Shown here: one piece after another, positions 18,315 through 27,717 of the stretch | Numbering within the stretch: position 1 is the stretch's first letter | How the letters are laid out: the number at the start of each line of letters is the position of its first letter | Source of the DNA: Paraburkholderia kururiensis JCM 10599 = LMG 19447 | Lineage (GTDB): Bacteria; Pseudomonadota; Gammaproteobacteria; Burkholderiales; Burkholderiaceae | Direction: 5' to 3' | Assembly (NCBI RefSeq): GCF_003986935.1 | Contig: NZ_RJZE01000012.1 | Span: 157,500-221,499, forward strand | DNA: 64,000 bases | Notes under the pieces: generated by a model | Database searches by the model: none | Seen by the model: only the letters and a program-made list of their open reading frames with translations | Told to the model about the DNA's origin: nothing | Translations under genes and position numbers: made by a program

Positions 18315-19538
18315 TTAGAAAATCAGATACCCTGCGAGCGCGGAGAACGCCACCACGAGCCAGGGTGGCAAGCGCGCCGCCATCAGCAGCGCGAGCGCCA
18401 CGAGGGCAAATGCGATGTCCGCCGGGTGGCGCAGTGCGTTCACGCAGAGCGGCGAATAGAACGCCGCGGCCAGCAGCCCCACCACGGCGGCATTCACGCC
18501 CATTAGCGCGTAGCGGCACGCGGCGAGGCCCCGCAGCCGCTCCCACAGAGGCATCACGCCAATCACCAGCAGAAACGACGGCAGAAAAATAGCGACAACC
18601 GCAATGGCCGCGCCCGCCACGCCTGCGGGCTGCTGATTCGATACCGCACCAAGAAACGCCGCGAACGTGAAGAGCGGACCGGGCACGGCCTGCGCGGCGC
18701 CGTAGCCGGCAATGAACGCTTCCGGCGTGACCCAATGCGGCGGCACCACCACCTGTTCGAGCAGCGGCAGCACGACGTGACCGCCGCCGAACACGAGCGA
18801 GCCCACGCGGAAGAAACTCGCGAACAGATGCAGCGGATAGTTGCCGGAGACCGTGGCCAGAGCGGGCAGCCCGAGCAGCAGAAGGACGAAGAGCCCGATC
18901 ATCAGCACGGCGTGCACACGCCCGCCGGCACCAATCGGTTCGCTGTGCTCGCTCACCTCCGGCAAGCGGCCACGCAGCAACCAGCCCGCCAGCGCTCCGA
19001 ATGCGAGCACCGCAAGTTGCGCGAGCGGTGTCGTGAACGCCAGCATGACGACCGTGGATACGACGGCAATCGCCACACGCGGACGGTCGGGCGCGAGGGT
19101 ACGCAGCATGCCCCACAGCGCTTGCGCCACGACAGCGACGGCAACGAGGCTTAGTCCGTGCAGCCAGCCGGATTGCGCCGTCGCTCCGTGCCGCCCGACG
19201 AGAAGACCGAACGCACAGAGCAGCGCCGCGGACGGCAGCGTGAAGCCCGTCCATGCGGCAATCGCGCCCGCTATGCCGCCCTGGCGCAGCCCGAGCGCAA
19301 TGCCCACCTGGCTGCTCGACGGGCCCGGCATGAACTGGCAGAGCGCGACGATATCGGCGAACGCGGCGTCGGTGAGCCACGCGCGGCGGCGCACGAATTC
19401 CTCGCGAAAGAAGCCGAGATGTGCGATCGGTCCGCCGAAACACGTGAGCCCGAGCCGAAGGAAGATCGCGAAGATCTCGAATACGGACGGGCGCGTGGGC
19501 ACGGCAGGGCGGGAAACGGAGGGCATGCGGTCGTCCAT
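18315..19538 (-). CDS. chrA: Chromate transporter, ChrA family (two-domain)
   Basis: Inner-membrane protein of the CHR family, which exports chromate in characterised members. 407 residues with two homologous halves: the first begins F-E-I-F-A-I-F-L-R-L-G-L-T-C-F-G-G-P and contains Q-F-M-P-G-P-S-S-S-Q, the second contains F-F-R-V-G-S-L-V-F-G-G-G and A-V-P-G-P-L-F-T. These repeated F-G-G-P/G and P-G-P motifs are the CHR signature. The start at 19538 (MDDRMPS) is followed by another ATG at 19526; neither has a strong ribosome binding site. Not in an operon. Confidence 0.92.
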   Translation of the reverse strand: MDDRMPSVSRPAVPTRPSVFEIFAIFLRLGLTCFGGPIAHLGFFREEFVRRRAWLTDAAFADIVALCQFMPGPSSSQVGIALGLRQGGIAGAIAAWTGFTLPSAALLCAFGLLVGRHGATAQSGWLHGLSLVAVAVVAQALWGMLRTLAPDRPRVAIAVVSTVVMLAFTTPLAQLAVLAFGALAGWLLRGRLPEVSEHSEPIGAGGRVHAVLMIGLFVLLLLGLPALATVSGNYPLHLFASFFRVGSLVFGGGHVVLPLLEQVVVPPHWVTPEAFIAGYGAAQAVPGPLFTFAAFLGAVSNQQPAGVAGAAIAVVAIFLPSFLLVIGVMPLWERLRGLAACRYALMGVNAAVVGLLAAAFYSPLCVNALRHPADIAFALVALALLMAARLPPWLVVAFSALAGYLIF

Positions 19539-19689
19539 GTCGGTCGGGATGCGGTCACGTTCGGTGCGACGCCTGGGGCACGTCGCTTCAGGCGGCGTCG
19601 CGCGACATGCTAGCAGCGTCGGGGCGAAGCGGTGTGCCCGAGATGCGTGGGCGTTGTCCGGCGCTCGCACGTTCGCGCCAAAGCAGCCG

Positions 19690-19723
19690 GGTAAAACAAA
19701 ACGCCACGGCAAGCCGTGGCGTT
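19690..19723 (-). terminator. Terminator of metQ
   Basis: Perfect 11-bp stem AACGCCACGGC / GCCGTGGCGTT around a 2-nt centre. On the minus strand it is followed by TTTTGTTTTAC, matching the end of the metQ gene. Confidence 0.9.
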
Positions 19724-19751
19724 GTCGATTGCAAAAGCTGGCGGCGCCGCT

Positions 19752-20564
19752 TTAGAACGAGGGCACAACCGATCCCTTGAATTGCGTCTTGATGAACTGG
19801 CGGACGTCTTCGGACTGGTAAGCCGCCACCAGCTTCTTCACCCACGGCTTGTCCTTGTCCTGCGTGCGCACAGCGATCAGGTTCGCGTACGGGCTGTGCA
19901 CGTCTTCGAGCGCGATGGCGTCTTTCGTCGGTTGCAGGCCTGCGGCAAGGGCGTAGTTCGTGTTGATCGCCGCGGCATCGACGTCGGCGAGCGAGCGCGG
20001 CAGCTGCGCGGCATCGAGCTCGACGAGCTTCACCTTCTTCGGATTTTCCGCGATGTCGAGCGGCGTCGCGTTGCTGCCGCTCGCGCCTGCGCCGGCGCGC
20101 AGCTTGATCACGCCCTGCGCCTGCAGCAACAGCAGCGCACGGTTCTCGTTGGACGGGTCGTTGGGTACCGCGACCTTCGCGCCCTGCGGCAGGTCTTTCA
20201 GCGACTTCAGCTTCTTCGAGTAGACGCCGAGCGGCGAGATGTAGGTCAGCCCCGCGCTCACGATCTTGTAGCCGCGCTGCTTGACCTGGCTGTCGAGATA
20301 CGGCTGGTGCTGGAAGCTGTTAGCGTCGAGGTCGCCCGCGTCGAGCGCGGCGTTCGGCTGAACGTAGTCGTTGAACTCGATGACCTTGACGTTGAGGCCT
20401 TCGCGCTTCGCCACTTTCTGGACGACCGACCAAATCTGCGCATCGGGCCCGCTGATGGTGCCGACCTTGATGACGCTTTCGTCGGCGCGTGCGCCGAAGC
20501 TGGCGGCGAATGCGGTTGCCGCAACGGCGGCGGAAAAGAGCTTGAGGAGATTTCTGCGCTGCAT
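19752..20564 (-). CDS. metQ: MetQ-family ABC transporter substrate-binding lipoprotein/protein
   Basis: Periplasmic binding protein of the NlpA/MetQ family, which delivers D/L-methionine to MetNI. 270 residues. The N-terminus is a signal sequence (M-Q-R-R-N-L-L-K-L-F-S, hydrophobic core, A-R-A-D), apparently a normal Sec signal without a lipobox cysteine. Family motifs include K-V-G-T-I-S-G-P-D-A-Q-I-W near the N-terminus, D-L-D-A-N-S-F-Q-H-Q-P-Y-L, and A-V-P-N-D-P-S-N-E-N-R-A-L. I start at the ATG at 20564; upstream codons add no signal peptide. No metN or metI gene is adjacent, so this is a stand-alone copy. Confidence 0.92.
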   Translation of the reverse strand: MQRRNLLKLFSAAVAATAFAASFGARADESVIKVGTISGPDAQIWSVVQKVAKREGLNVKVIEFNDYVQPNAALDAGDLDANSFQHQPYLDSQVKQRGYKIVSAGLTYISPLGVYSKKLKSLKDLPQGAKVAVPNDPSNENRALLLLQAQGVIKLRAGAGASGSNATPLDIAENPKKVKLVELDAAQLPRSLADVDAAAINTNYALAAGLQPTKDAIALEDVHSPYANLIAVRTQDKDKPWVKKLVAAYQSEDVRQFIKTQFKGSVVPSF

Positions 20565-20794
20565 GGGAAAGTTCGACTGACGTGATTCCGGGTTCTGTCG
20601 CGCCGGCAGGCCTGATGCCATACCGGCGGCGACATAAATGGTCTCATATGCCGGGAGCATTAAGAAATAACGGAATCGAATACTGGTATGCGCTGCGCGG
20701 TGCGGTGCGGTGCCGTGTGGCCAAGGCAAAACGCAAGGCACGCCCGGCGCCGTCGCGCCGGACACGGTGGCGCGACGGACGAGCGAAGCTTCGG

Positions 20795-22768
20795 TCAGAA
20801 CGTCGTCCAGTCGTCGTCTGCGGGGACCGCGGCGGCTCTCGACGTAGCGCGGGGAGTGACGGTTGCGGCGGCGGCCGCCGGCGTAGCGGCAGGCTTAACC
20901 GCGGCAGTCTCGGCGACGGGCGGTTTCGTAGCGGACGCGGATTCAGCGGCACCGGCCGAGGCGGCCGTCCGCGCCTTCGCGGGCTGCCCATGCTCGCTGC
21001 GACCCGATGCCGCGCCAGCCGTCGCAACGTTCGAAGCGGCCGAAGCAGCGGAAGACCTCGCCACAGCCTTGCCGGCCGAGGCAGAACCGCCAGCCGCAGC
21101 GCTCTTCACCGCAGGCGACGCAGCACGAGCCGGCGCGGCTGCCTTCGCGTTCACGGCTTTGGCGCTGTTTCGCGTCGGCGCAACGTCCACGCTCGATACC
21201 AGCCCGCTCGCCGCGGCGGCGCCGTCCACGCGGAACGCGCTCACCGCCTCGCGCAGCCTTGCCGCCTGGTCCTGCAACGACGCCGCGGCAGCCGTCGCCT
21301 CTTCCACGAGCGCGGCATTTTGCTGCGTGACCTCGTCCATCTGCGTCACGGCGCGGCCCACCTGGCTGATGCCGCTGCTCTGTTCCTCGGAGGCTGCCGC
21401 GATCTCACCCATGATGTCCGTCACGCGGCGCACGGCCTGGAGAATCTCGCCCATCGTCGCACCCGCCTGTTCGACGAGCGACGAACCGTTGTTCACGCGC
21501 TCCACCGACGCATCGATCAACTGCTTGATCTCCTTCGCCGCAGTTGCCGAGCGCTGCGCGAGGCTGCGCACCTCGCCGGCCACGACGGCAAAGCCGCGTC
21601 CCTGCTCGCCCGCGCGGGCGGCTTCCACCGCCGCGTTGAGCGCGAGGATGTTGGTCTGAAACGCGATGCCTTCGATCACGCCAATGATGTCGGCAATCTG
21701 GCGCGAGCTGTCGTTGATCTCGCCCATCGTGCCGATCACGCGGCTCACCACGTCGTGGCCCTTCGTCGCGATTTCGGAGGCGTTGTTCGCGAGTCCGCTC
21801 GCCTGGCGCGCGTTGTCGGCGTTCTGCTTCACCGTGGCGGTGAGCTGCTCCATGCTCGCGGCGGTTTCCTCTAGCGATGCGGCCTGCTGCTCGGTGCGCT
21901 GCGAGAGGTCGCCGTTGCCGGCCGCAATCTGTTCGGTTGCGGCCGCAATCGATTCGGCGGAGTACCGGATTTCGCCGATGGTGCGTTGCAGCCGGTCCTG
22001 CATGTCGCGCATCGCGGCCATCATGCTGCTGGAGTCGCCGTTGCGAACCTGGACAGACTGCGAGAGGTCGCCGCGCGCAATGTGCCTGGCGAGACGCAAC
22101 GCGTCTTCGGGCTCGCCGCCCAGGCTCTTTCGGACACTGCGGATCACCACCAGCATGGCGAGCGAGATCGCCACGCCGATCACGACAATCGCGCCCAGAT
22201 GCGTGAGCAGCGTCTCGTAGTAAGTGGTGTCGATGTCGCGCACGAACACGGCGGTCGAAATGTTCCAGTCCCACGGCGCGAAACGCACGACGTAGCCGAT
22301 TTTCGGCAGCGCGGTTTCGCTGTGCGGCAGGCGCCCGCGATACTCGGTGAAGCCGCGGCCCGTCGCTTTGGCCGCATCCACGATCGAGACGTAGACGAGC
22401 TTGCCGTCCGGGTCCTTGAAGTCGCCCGCCGCTTTGCCGACCATCTGCGGCAGCGTGGGGTGCATGAGCACGACGGGCTTCGAATCCATCACGAAAACGT
22501 AGCCGGCGTCGCCGTAGCGCATGGTGGCGAGCCGCGCGAGCGCCTCGCGCTGGGCGTCGGCTTCGCTCATCTTGCCCGCCTGAGCGAGTGCGTAATAGCC
22601 GTTCACGACGCCTTGCGCCGCGTCCACGAGATTCGCCATGCCAGCCTTGCGCTCGGCGAGCATCGTTCCACGGGTTTCCACCGCGCTCCAGAGGCCCACC
22701 CCCAGCAGCCCCAGCCAAACGAATGCGAGCGACAACCACAGCTTGCGGTTCAGACTCATCCTGCTCAT
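20795..22768 (-). CDS. Methyl-accepting chemotaxis protein with single Cache domain
   Basis: Transmembrane chemoreceptor that signals through CheA/CheW. 657 residues: TM1 at about 10-30, a periplasmic sCache-type domain (G-Y-V-F-V-M-D near 90), TM2 at about 188-210, a HAMP region with R-S-V-R-K-S-L-G-G-E-P, then the signalling domain whose hairpin tip contains E-G-I-A-F-Q-T-N-I-L-A-L-N-A-A-V-E-A-A. A tail of about 140 residues rich in Ala, Thr and Ser ends in D-W-T-T-F, which fits the x-W-x-x-F tether for CheR/CheB. The start at 22768 has AAGAAGAG ahead. No che genes are adjacent. Confidence 0.95.
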   Translation of the reverse strand: MSRMSLNRKLWLSLAFVWLGLLGVGLWSAVETRGTMLAERKAGMANLVDAAQGVVNGYYALAQAGKMSEADAQREALARLATMRYGDAGYVFVMDSKPVVLMHPTLPQMVGKAAGDFKDPDGKLVYVSIVDAAKATGRGFTEYRGRLPHSETALPKIGYVVRFAPWDWNISTAVFVRDIDTTYYETLLTHLGAIVVIGVAISLAMLVVIRSVRKSLGGEPEDALRLARHIARGDLSQSVQVRNGDSSSMMAAMRDMQDRLQRTIGEIRYSAESIAAATEQIAAGNGDLSQRTEQQAASLEETAASMEQLTATVKQNADNARQASGLANNASEIATKGHDVVSRVIGTMGEINDSSRQIADIIGVIEGIAFQTNILALNAAVEAARAGEQGRGFAVVAGEVRSLAQRSATAAKEIKQLIDASVERVNNGSSLVEQAGATMGEILQAVRRVTDIMGEIAAASEEQSSGISQVGRAVTQMDEVTQQNAALVEEATAAAASLQDQAARLREAVSAFRVDGAAAASGLVSSVDVAPTRNSAKAVNAKAAAPARAASPAVKSAAAGGSASAGKAVARSSAASAASNVATAGAASGRSEHGQPAKARTAASAGAAESASATKPPVAETAAVKPAATPAAAAATVTPRATSRAAAVPADDDWTTF

Positions 22769-23040
22769 AGCGTTGGTCTCTTCTTGTAGGTGTTTTCTTG
22801 CGCGATGCGCCTGCGGGCAAACGCAAACGATTGCCGCAGGTATAACGGCACCCAAAAGAGTCAACTTGAGAGAAAGTGTAAGGAAGGTCCCGAGCCAGGA
22901 ACGGGCGAGGCGCCGTGCCCGTCTCGCCGGACCCGCGTGCGCTCACCCGGAAGCAGGCATCGAACACGGCTGCGATAATGAGCCTTCACGCGCGCCCACG
23001 CGCTTCACGAAGACTTCACACACACAACGACGAGGCACTC

Positions 23041-23331
23041 ATGTACGTCATCTCGCTCACCTACACGGCGCCGCTCGAACGCATCGACGACGCGCTCGAA
23101 GCCCATCGGGCGTTTCTCGCGAAGCAGTTCGACGCGGGCGTGTTCATTGCAGCGGGGCCTACGGTACCGCGCAAGGGCGGCGTCATTCTGGCGGTGCGTA
23201 TCGAGCGCGAGAAGCTCGACGCCATTCTGGCTACCGACCCGTTCGCGCAGCAGGATCTGGCGACTTACGACGTTACGGAGTTCAAGGCCACGCGCCTCGC
23301 GCCGGGCCTGAATTTTCCGATTCCGGCTTGA
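23041..23331 (+). CDS. YciI family protein
   Basis: Small cytoplasmic ferredoxin-like alpha+beta protein of 96 residues. It starts M-Y-V-I-S-L-T-Y and contains H-R-A-F-L-A-K-Q near residue 22 and D-P-F-A-Q-Q-D-L near residue 67, as in the YciI family. The His and Asp that form the putative active site are present. Longer upstream starts exist, but this ATG at 23041 gives the family start. The biological role of YciI is not established. Convergent with the SCO gene. Confidence 0.9.
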   Translation: MYVISLTYTAPLERIDDALEAHRAFLAKQFDAGVFIAAGPTVPRKGGVILAVRIEREKLDAILATDPFAQQDLATYDVTEFKATRLAPGLNFPIPA

Positions 23332-23392
23332 GGTCGGCACGGGCGTCGTGCAAGCAGGCTTAACGAAGGCGCTTCAATAGCGCCGCGTCGGT

Positions 23393-24019
23393 TCAATCGA
23401 GCAACAGCTTGAGATCGTGCACCCACGGCTGGGCGCCCTGCCCGTCGCGGGCGAAAAGGCGCAGCTTGCCGTCGGGATCGAACACGTAGCTCGCGGCGGT
23501 GTGGTCCATGGTGTAGCTGTCGGGCGTCTTGCCCGGCACCTTCGCGTAGTACACGCGGAAGTCTTTGGTGATCTTTTGCAGCTGCGCGTCGTTGGCGGGA
23601 CGCAGCGCGACGAACGTCGGATTGAACGCCTGCACGTATTGCGACAGCAGCGTGGGCGTGTCGCGTTCCGGGTCCACCGTCACGAACAGCACCTGCACGC
23701 GCTTCGCGTCGTCGGGGCCCATTTGCTGGAGTGCCTGGGAAAGCTCCGCCATCGTGGTGGGGCACACGTCGGGGCAGTGCGTATAGCCGAAGAACAGCAC
23801 CACGGCTTTGCCCTTGTAGTCGGCGAGCGTGCGCGTTTTGCCGTTGGTGTCGGGCAGTGCGAAATCCGAGCCGAACTGCTTGTTGCCCGTGAGATCGAGA
23901 TTCTGGAACGCGGGCTGCTGCTTGCCGCAGCCCGAAAGAAGCGCCGCGCTACCCAAGGCACACGCAACGAGCGCGGCCAGCGCCACGCGCGACGCGCGTG
24001 CGAGCGGAGAGTTCTGCAT
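23393..24019 (-). CDS. SCO1/SenC family copper chaperone lipoprotein
   Basis: Delivers copper to the CuA site of cytochrome c oxidase. 208 residues. Lipoprotein signal with lipobox L-L-S-G-C at about residue 27-31, so it is anchored in the inner membrane on the periplasmic side. The thioredoxin-like fold carries the copper-binding C-P-D-V-C (in G-Y-T-H-C-P-D-V-C-P-T) and the distal His (Y-T-M-D-H-T-A). Last gene of the cox cluster, 4 nt after ctaB. The ATG at 24019 gives the canonical lipoprotein start. Confidence 0.95.
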   Translation of the reverse strand: MQNSPLARASRVALAALVACALGSAALLSGCGKQQPAFQNLDLTGNKQFGSDFALPDTNGKTRTLADYKGKAVVLFFGYTHCPDVCPTTMAELSQALQQMGPDDAKRVQVLFVTVDPERDTPTLLSQYVQAFNPTFVALRPANDAQLQKITKDFRVYYAKVPGKTPDSYTMDHTAASYVFDPDGKLRLFARDGQGAQPWVHDLKLLLD

Positions 24020-24023
24020 GGTC

Positions 24024-24929
24024 TTATGCGCCAATGAGCGTGCGCACGTAGTGATCGACCAGCAGCGCGACGAACAGCAGCGAGAGATAAACGATGGAGT
24101 AACGGAAGGTCTTGCGTGCGAGCGCATCCGAATACTCGCGATAGATCTTCCATGCGTAGCCGAGAAACACCGCGCCCAGCAGCACCGCAGCGGCCAGATA
24201 CACGGCGCCGCTCATGCCGGAGATAAACGGCATCAACGTGACCGCGAAGAGAATCACGGTGTAGAGGAAGATGTGCAGCCGCGTGTACTGCTCGCCGTGC
24301 GTGTTGGGCAGCATCGGCAAGCCGGCCTTTTCGTAGTCCGTGCGGCGGTAGAGCGCGAGCGACCAGAAATGCGGCGGCGTCCACACGAAGATGATGAGCA
24401 CGAGAATCCAGGCGTCGCCCGGCACCGCGCCCGTGACCGCGGCCCAGCCGAGCGCGGGCGGCATGGCGCCCGAGGCTCCGCCGATCACGATGTTCTGCGG
24501 CGTAGCGGGCTTGAGCAGCAGCGTATAGATGACGGCATAGCCCACGAACGTGGCGAACGTGAGCCACATGGTGAGCGCATTGGTGAACGTATAGAGCGTC
24601 CACATGCCGAGACCGCCCAGTACGGCCGAAAAGAGCAGGATCTGCACCGTGGTGATCTCGCCGCGCGCCGACGGGCGCCAGGCGGTACGGCGCATCATCG
24701 CGTCGACCTTCTGCTCCATCAGGCAATTGATGGCGAAAGCGGCCCCTGCCGTCAGCCAGATGCCGATCGTGCCCCCGATCAGCACAGTCCACGGCACCAT
24801 GCCCGGCGTGGCGAGGAACATGCCGATCACGGCGCAAAACACCGCAAGCTGCGTGACCCGCGGCTTCGTGAGCGCGATGTACTGCGAAATGCGGTTACCG
24901 GGCGTCTGGGAGAGAGTTGTGCTGTCCAT
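24024..24929 (-). CDS. ctaB: Protoheme IX farnesyltransferase (heme O synthase)
   Basis: Inner-membrane prenyltransferase that converts heme B to heme O for the aa3 oxidase. 301 residues with several membrane segments. The prenyl-diphosphate motifs N-C-L-M-E-Q-K-V-D-A-M-M-R-R-T near residue 60 and the later Y-R-R-T-D-Y-E-K-A-G are characteristic. I give the ATG at 24929 (MDSTTLSQ). A GTG at 24941 that overlaps the ctaA stop by 4 nt (GTGA) would add MIPS and would couple translation to ctaA. Confidence 0.95.
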   Translation of the reverse strand: MDSTTLSQTPGNRISQYIALTKPRVTQLAVFCAVIGMFLATPGMVPWTVLIGGTIGIWLTAGAAFAINCLMEQKVDAMMRRTAWRPSARGEITTVQILLFSAVLGGLGMWTLYTFTNALTMWLTFATFVGYAVIYTLLLKPATPQNIVIGGASGAMPPALGWAAVTGAVPGDAWILVLIIFVWTPPHFWSLALYRRTDYEKAGLPMLPNTHGEQYTRLHIFLYTVILFAVTLMPFISGMSGAVYLAAAVLLGAVFLGYAWKIYREYSDALARKTFRYSIVYLSLLFVALLVDHYVRTLIGA

Positions 24930-24937
24930 AGAGGGAA

Positions 24938-26047
24938 TCACGCTGGCGCGGCGTCGCGCGCGAGTTCGACCGTGCGGCCGGGACGGCTTGAAGCGATTCG
25001 AAAGTTTAGCATGACGAGCAGTAGCAGCAGGATCGCCGCGCCTCCGTTATGGGCCACCGCGACGGGCAGCGGCCACTGCAACACGATGTTCGAAAGTCCG
25101 GTGACAAACTGGATCACCACCACGAGCAACACGCCGTTGGCGGGCCGCACTAGCGACTCGAAGCGGCGCAATTTCAACGCCAACCACACCAGATAAGCGA
25201 CGACCACCAGCGCAAAGGTGCGATGCGTCCAGTGGATCGCGACGAGCGCGTCCTGGGTGATCGCCTCGCCGTCGCCGGTCATGCCAAGGGCGCGCCACAG
25301 GTGAAAGCCGTGGGCAAAGTCCATGGGCGGAATCCACGCGCCGTTGCAGGTCGGGAAGTCGGTGCAGGCAAGTACCGCATAATTCGTGCTCACCCAGCCG
25401 CCCAGCGCAATCTGCACGACGAGCAGCGCGAGGCCGGCCAGCGCGGCGATACGCCAGCGCGCCGCCTCCGGCTCGTGGGCGGGCAACGGCGTGATGCGCG
25501 CTGCGAGCCAGCCCAACGTGCCAAGCAACGCAAGGCCAAGCAGCAAATGCGTCGTGACGATGATGGGCTGCAGCTTCATCGTGACGGTCCATGCGCCGAA
25601 TGCGCCTTGCACCACGATCAGCAACAACAGCGCCGTTGGCCACCACGGCGACACGTGCAGCGGCCTGCGGCGGATACGCGCCGCCCACGCAATCACGGTC
25701 TGGGCAATGATGAGCACGCCGATCGCCATGGCGAAATAGCGGTGGATCATCTCAATCCACGCCTTGGTCATGCTCACGGGGCCGGTGGGCATGGCTTGAT
25801 GCGCCGCCGCGATGGCCGCGTGCGCGATGAACGGCGAAGAAGTGCCGTAACAGCCGGGCCAGTCGGGACAGCCAAGGCCGGAATCAGTCAGGCGCGTGAA
25901 GCCGCCGAACATGACGAGATCCAGCGTCAGGAACGTGGTGACCCAGACGAGCTTGCGGAACCGGCTGTCGTCTGCTTTCACCCAGACCCATGAGAGCGGC
26001 AGCAGCGCGATGCACAAGCCAATCAGCCCCAGTTGCAGTACGAACAT
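24938..26047 (-). CDS. ctaA: Heme A synthase, COX15/CtaA family
   Basis: Oxidises heme O to heme A in the inner membrane. 369 residues with eight predicted membrane helices in two halves. Heme-ligand histidines occur in helix contexts E-M-I-H-R-Y and V-T-T-H-L-L-L in the first half and A-I-H-W-T-H-R and V-A-H-N-G in the second. The loop C-P-D-W-P-G-C is the paired-cysteine signature. The ATG at 26047 follows a purine-rich ribosome binding site. Overlaps or abuts ctaB. Confidence 0.95.
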   Translation of the reverse strand: MFVLQLGLIGLCIALLPLSWVWVKADDSRFRKLVWVTTFLTLDLVMFGGFTRLTDSGLGCPDWPGCYGTSSPFIAHAAIAAAHQAMPTGPVSMTKAWIEMIHRYFAMAIGVLIIAQTVIAWAARIRRRPLHVSPWWPTALLLLIVVQGAFGAWTVTMKLQPIIVTTHLLLGLALLGTLGWLAARITPLPAHEPEAARWRIAALAGLALLVVQIALGGWVSTNYAVLACTDFPTCNGAWIPPMDFAHGFHLWRALGMTGDGEAITQDALVAIHWTHRTFALVVVAYLVWLALKLRRFESLVRPANGVLLVVVIQFVTGLSNIVLQWPLPVAVAHNGGAAILLLLLVMLNFRIASSRPGRTVELARDAAPA

Positions 26048-26120
26048 CTCTTCTCTCTTTCCATTCACACGCCAGCCGCGTGTACGCCGTTGCGGGCCGT
26101 TGCACGCAAACCCGCCAGTA

Positions 26121-26807
26121 TCAACCGATACTCGACCACTTGAGCAGTTTGGTGACGTCTCCTTTGATCTTGCTCGGGTCGGGATCCTTCGGGAAACGCA
26201 TCATCAGGTTGCCGTTCGGGTCGACCATGTAGATGTGGTCGGTCACCGTGGTGCCAGCGTCCACCGGCAACCACGCCGAGACCGCGGACGGATCGGCAAT
26301 CAGCATTTCGGTGTCGTCGTACGCGCCCTGCACCGCCGGGGGCACTTGCTGCGCATCGGTGCGCAGCCACACGTTGACGATGCGCTCACGTTCGCCGGCC
26401 TGCGTTGCGCGCACCTGGCGCATGAAGTAGAGCTTCGTAACGCAGGCTTTGTCGCAGGCGCTACGGTCCACGGAAATCAGCAACCAGCGGCCGCGCAGCG
26501 AGGCGAGCTTCATGGGCTTGCCGTCTTCGCCCGTCACGACGAGCGACTCGGGAATCGGGCGCTGCGGTTCGATCAGCGTGCCGTAGCTCGACGTGCCGCC
26601 CTTCGGCTTGAAGACGTAATACGTGAGATACGACGCAATCACGGGTGCCGCGCACACGAGCGCAATCAGCAGGACGACCCAGCGGCCGCGTTCCCACGAT
26701 CCGCGGCCGCCGCCCGTCGGGGCGCTTCCGGCGCCTGGGCGATTCGACTGCGGGGTGCCCGCTGTCGGCCGATCCGGTCCGCGGGAAGAAGTAGTTTGCA
26801 TCGACAC
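26121..26807 (-). CDS. SCO-like membrane-anchored thioredoxin-fold protein
   Basis: 228 residues in the cox cluster between surf1 and ctaA. The first 40 residues are Gly/Pro/Ser rich, followed by one membrane anchor at about 43-65 and a periplasmic domain. S-L-R-G-R-W-L-L-I-S-V-D and then C-D-K-A-C near residue 118 fit the thioredoxin-like SCO fold with a C-x3-C pair, but the sequence is diverged. In related genomes proteins at this position are often given vague oxidase-associated names. A role in copper or thiol handling for oxidase assembly is inference. GTG start at 26807 has AGAGG well placed; ATG at 26801 is the alternative. Confidence 0.8.
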   Translation of the reverse strand: MSMQTTSSRGPDRPTAGTPQSNRPGAGSAPTGGGRGSWERGRWVVLLIALVCAAPVIASYLTYYVFKPKGGTSSYGTLIEPQRPIPESLVVTGEDGKPMKLASLRGRWLLISVDRSACDKACVTKLYFMRQVRATQAGERERIVNVWLRTDAQQVPPAVQGAYDDTEMLIADPSAVSAWLPVDAGTTVTDHIYMVDPNGNLMMRFPKDPDPSKIKGDVTKLLKWSSIG

Positions 26808-26892
26808 GACAAGAACCTCTTTCTTTCAGTCGTACGCGTCGGGGCATGGCCCGGCGGCGTGCGATAGGGATGGTGGCAGCGCGCCCTGCGCG

Positions 26893-27618
26893 TTAAGCCT
26901 CTGACGTTTCGGACACGCGCGGTTTCTTCGCGGCGCGTCGCGCGGCATATAGACCGAACCCGAGCGCCGCAGCGGCCATGCCCCACCACTGGAACATGTA
27001 GCCATAGTTGCGCTCCACGCCCATCGTGGGCACGGGCCAGTCGCGCACGAGGCCGTCGTGCGTATCGTTCGTCTGCTGAATGACGAAGGGCTGCAGCGGC
27101 AGGCCGGTTTCGGTTGCATACGAAGCGACGTCGAGATTCTGGCGAATCGGCTGATGAGCCGCCGACCCGCCCTGGCCAAGCTCGAACGCACGCGACGCGT
27201 CGGCTCGCGCGATGCCTTCCACCTGCACTTCGCCCTTGGGCGTCTGGTAGGGCGCGATCGCCGTGCGATCCTGCATGTTGCGCGGCAGCCAGCCGCGGTT
27301 CACGAGCACATACCGGCCATCTGCGAGCTTGAGCGGCATGACGACGTAGAAGCCCGGCTGATCGTTATACGGCCGGTTGTCGAGATAGACCGCCCGCTCC
27401 GGCTCAAAGGTACCCGTGGCCCGCACGCGATGGAACTCGATGTCCTTCAGCGCCACAGGCTGAGAACCAATGGTTTGAGCCGGGGCGTTCTCGAACTGAG
27501 TGATGCGCGCTTCGAGCGCCTCCTTCTGATGCGCGCGGTCGCGCTGCCAGAATCCGAGCCTCACGGTCACGGCGACCACGATCAGGATCAGCAGCGCGGG
27601 GAACCAGCGAATCTTCAT
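26893..27618 (-). CDS. SURF1 family oxidase assembly protein
   Basis: Inner-membrane protein assisting heme A insertion into subunit I. 241 residues with a helix at each end (about 5-22 and 208-226) and a periplasmic domain between them. Family motifs: L-G-F-W-Q-R-D-R-A after helix 1, Y-L-D-N-R-P-Y near 85, V-N-R-G-W-L-P near 112 and N-Y-G-Y-M-F-Q-W-W-G before helix 2. Starts at the ATG at 27618 (MKIRWFP). Followed after 85 nt by the SCO-like gene. Confidence 0.95.
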   Translation of the reverse strand: MKIRWFPALLILIVVAVTVRLGFWQRDRAHQKEALEARITQFENAPAQTIGSQPVALKDIEFHRVRATGTFEPERAVYLDNRPYNDQPGFYVVMPLKLADGRYVLVNRGWLPRNMQDRTAIAPYQTPKGEVQVEGIARADASRAFELGQGGSAAHQPIRQNLDVASYATETGLPLQPFVIQQTNDTHDGLVRDWPVPTMGVERNYGYMFQWWGMAAAALGFGLYAARRAAKKPRVSETSEA

Positions 27619-27717
27619 CGCGGGCTGCCCTTGCCCAACCCGCGGCACGGACGCAACACCGGTCGGGGTGCGATAATTACGCTATTTCCTCTATCTCGCC
27701 GGATTTCAGCAGGTTCC

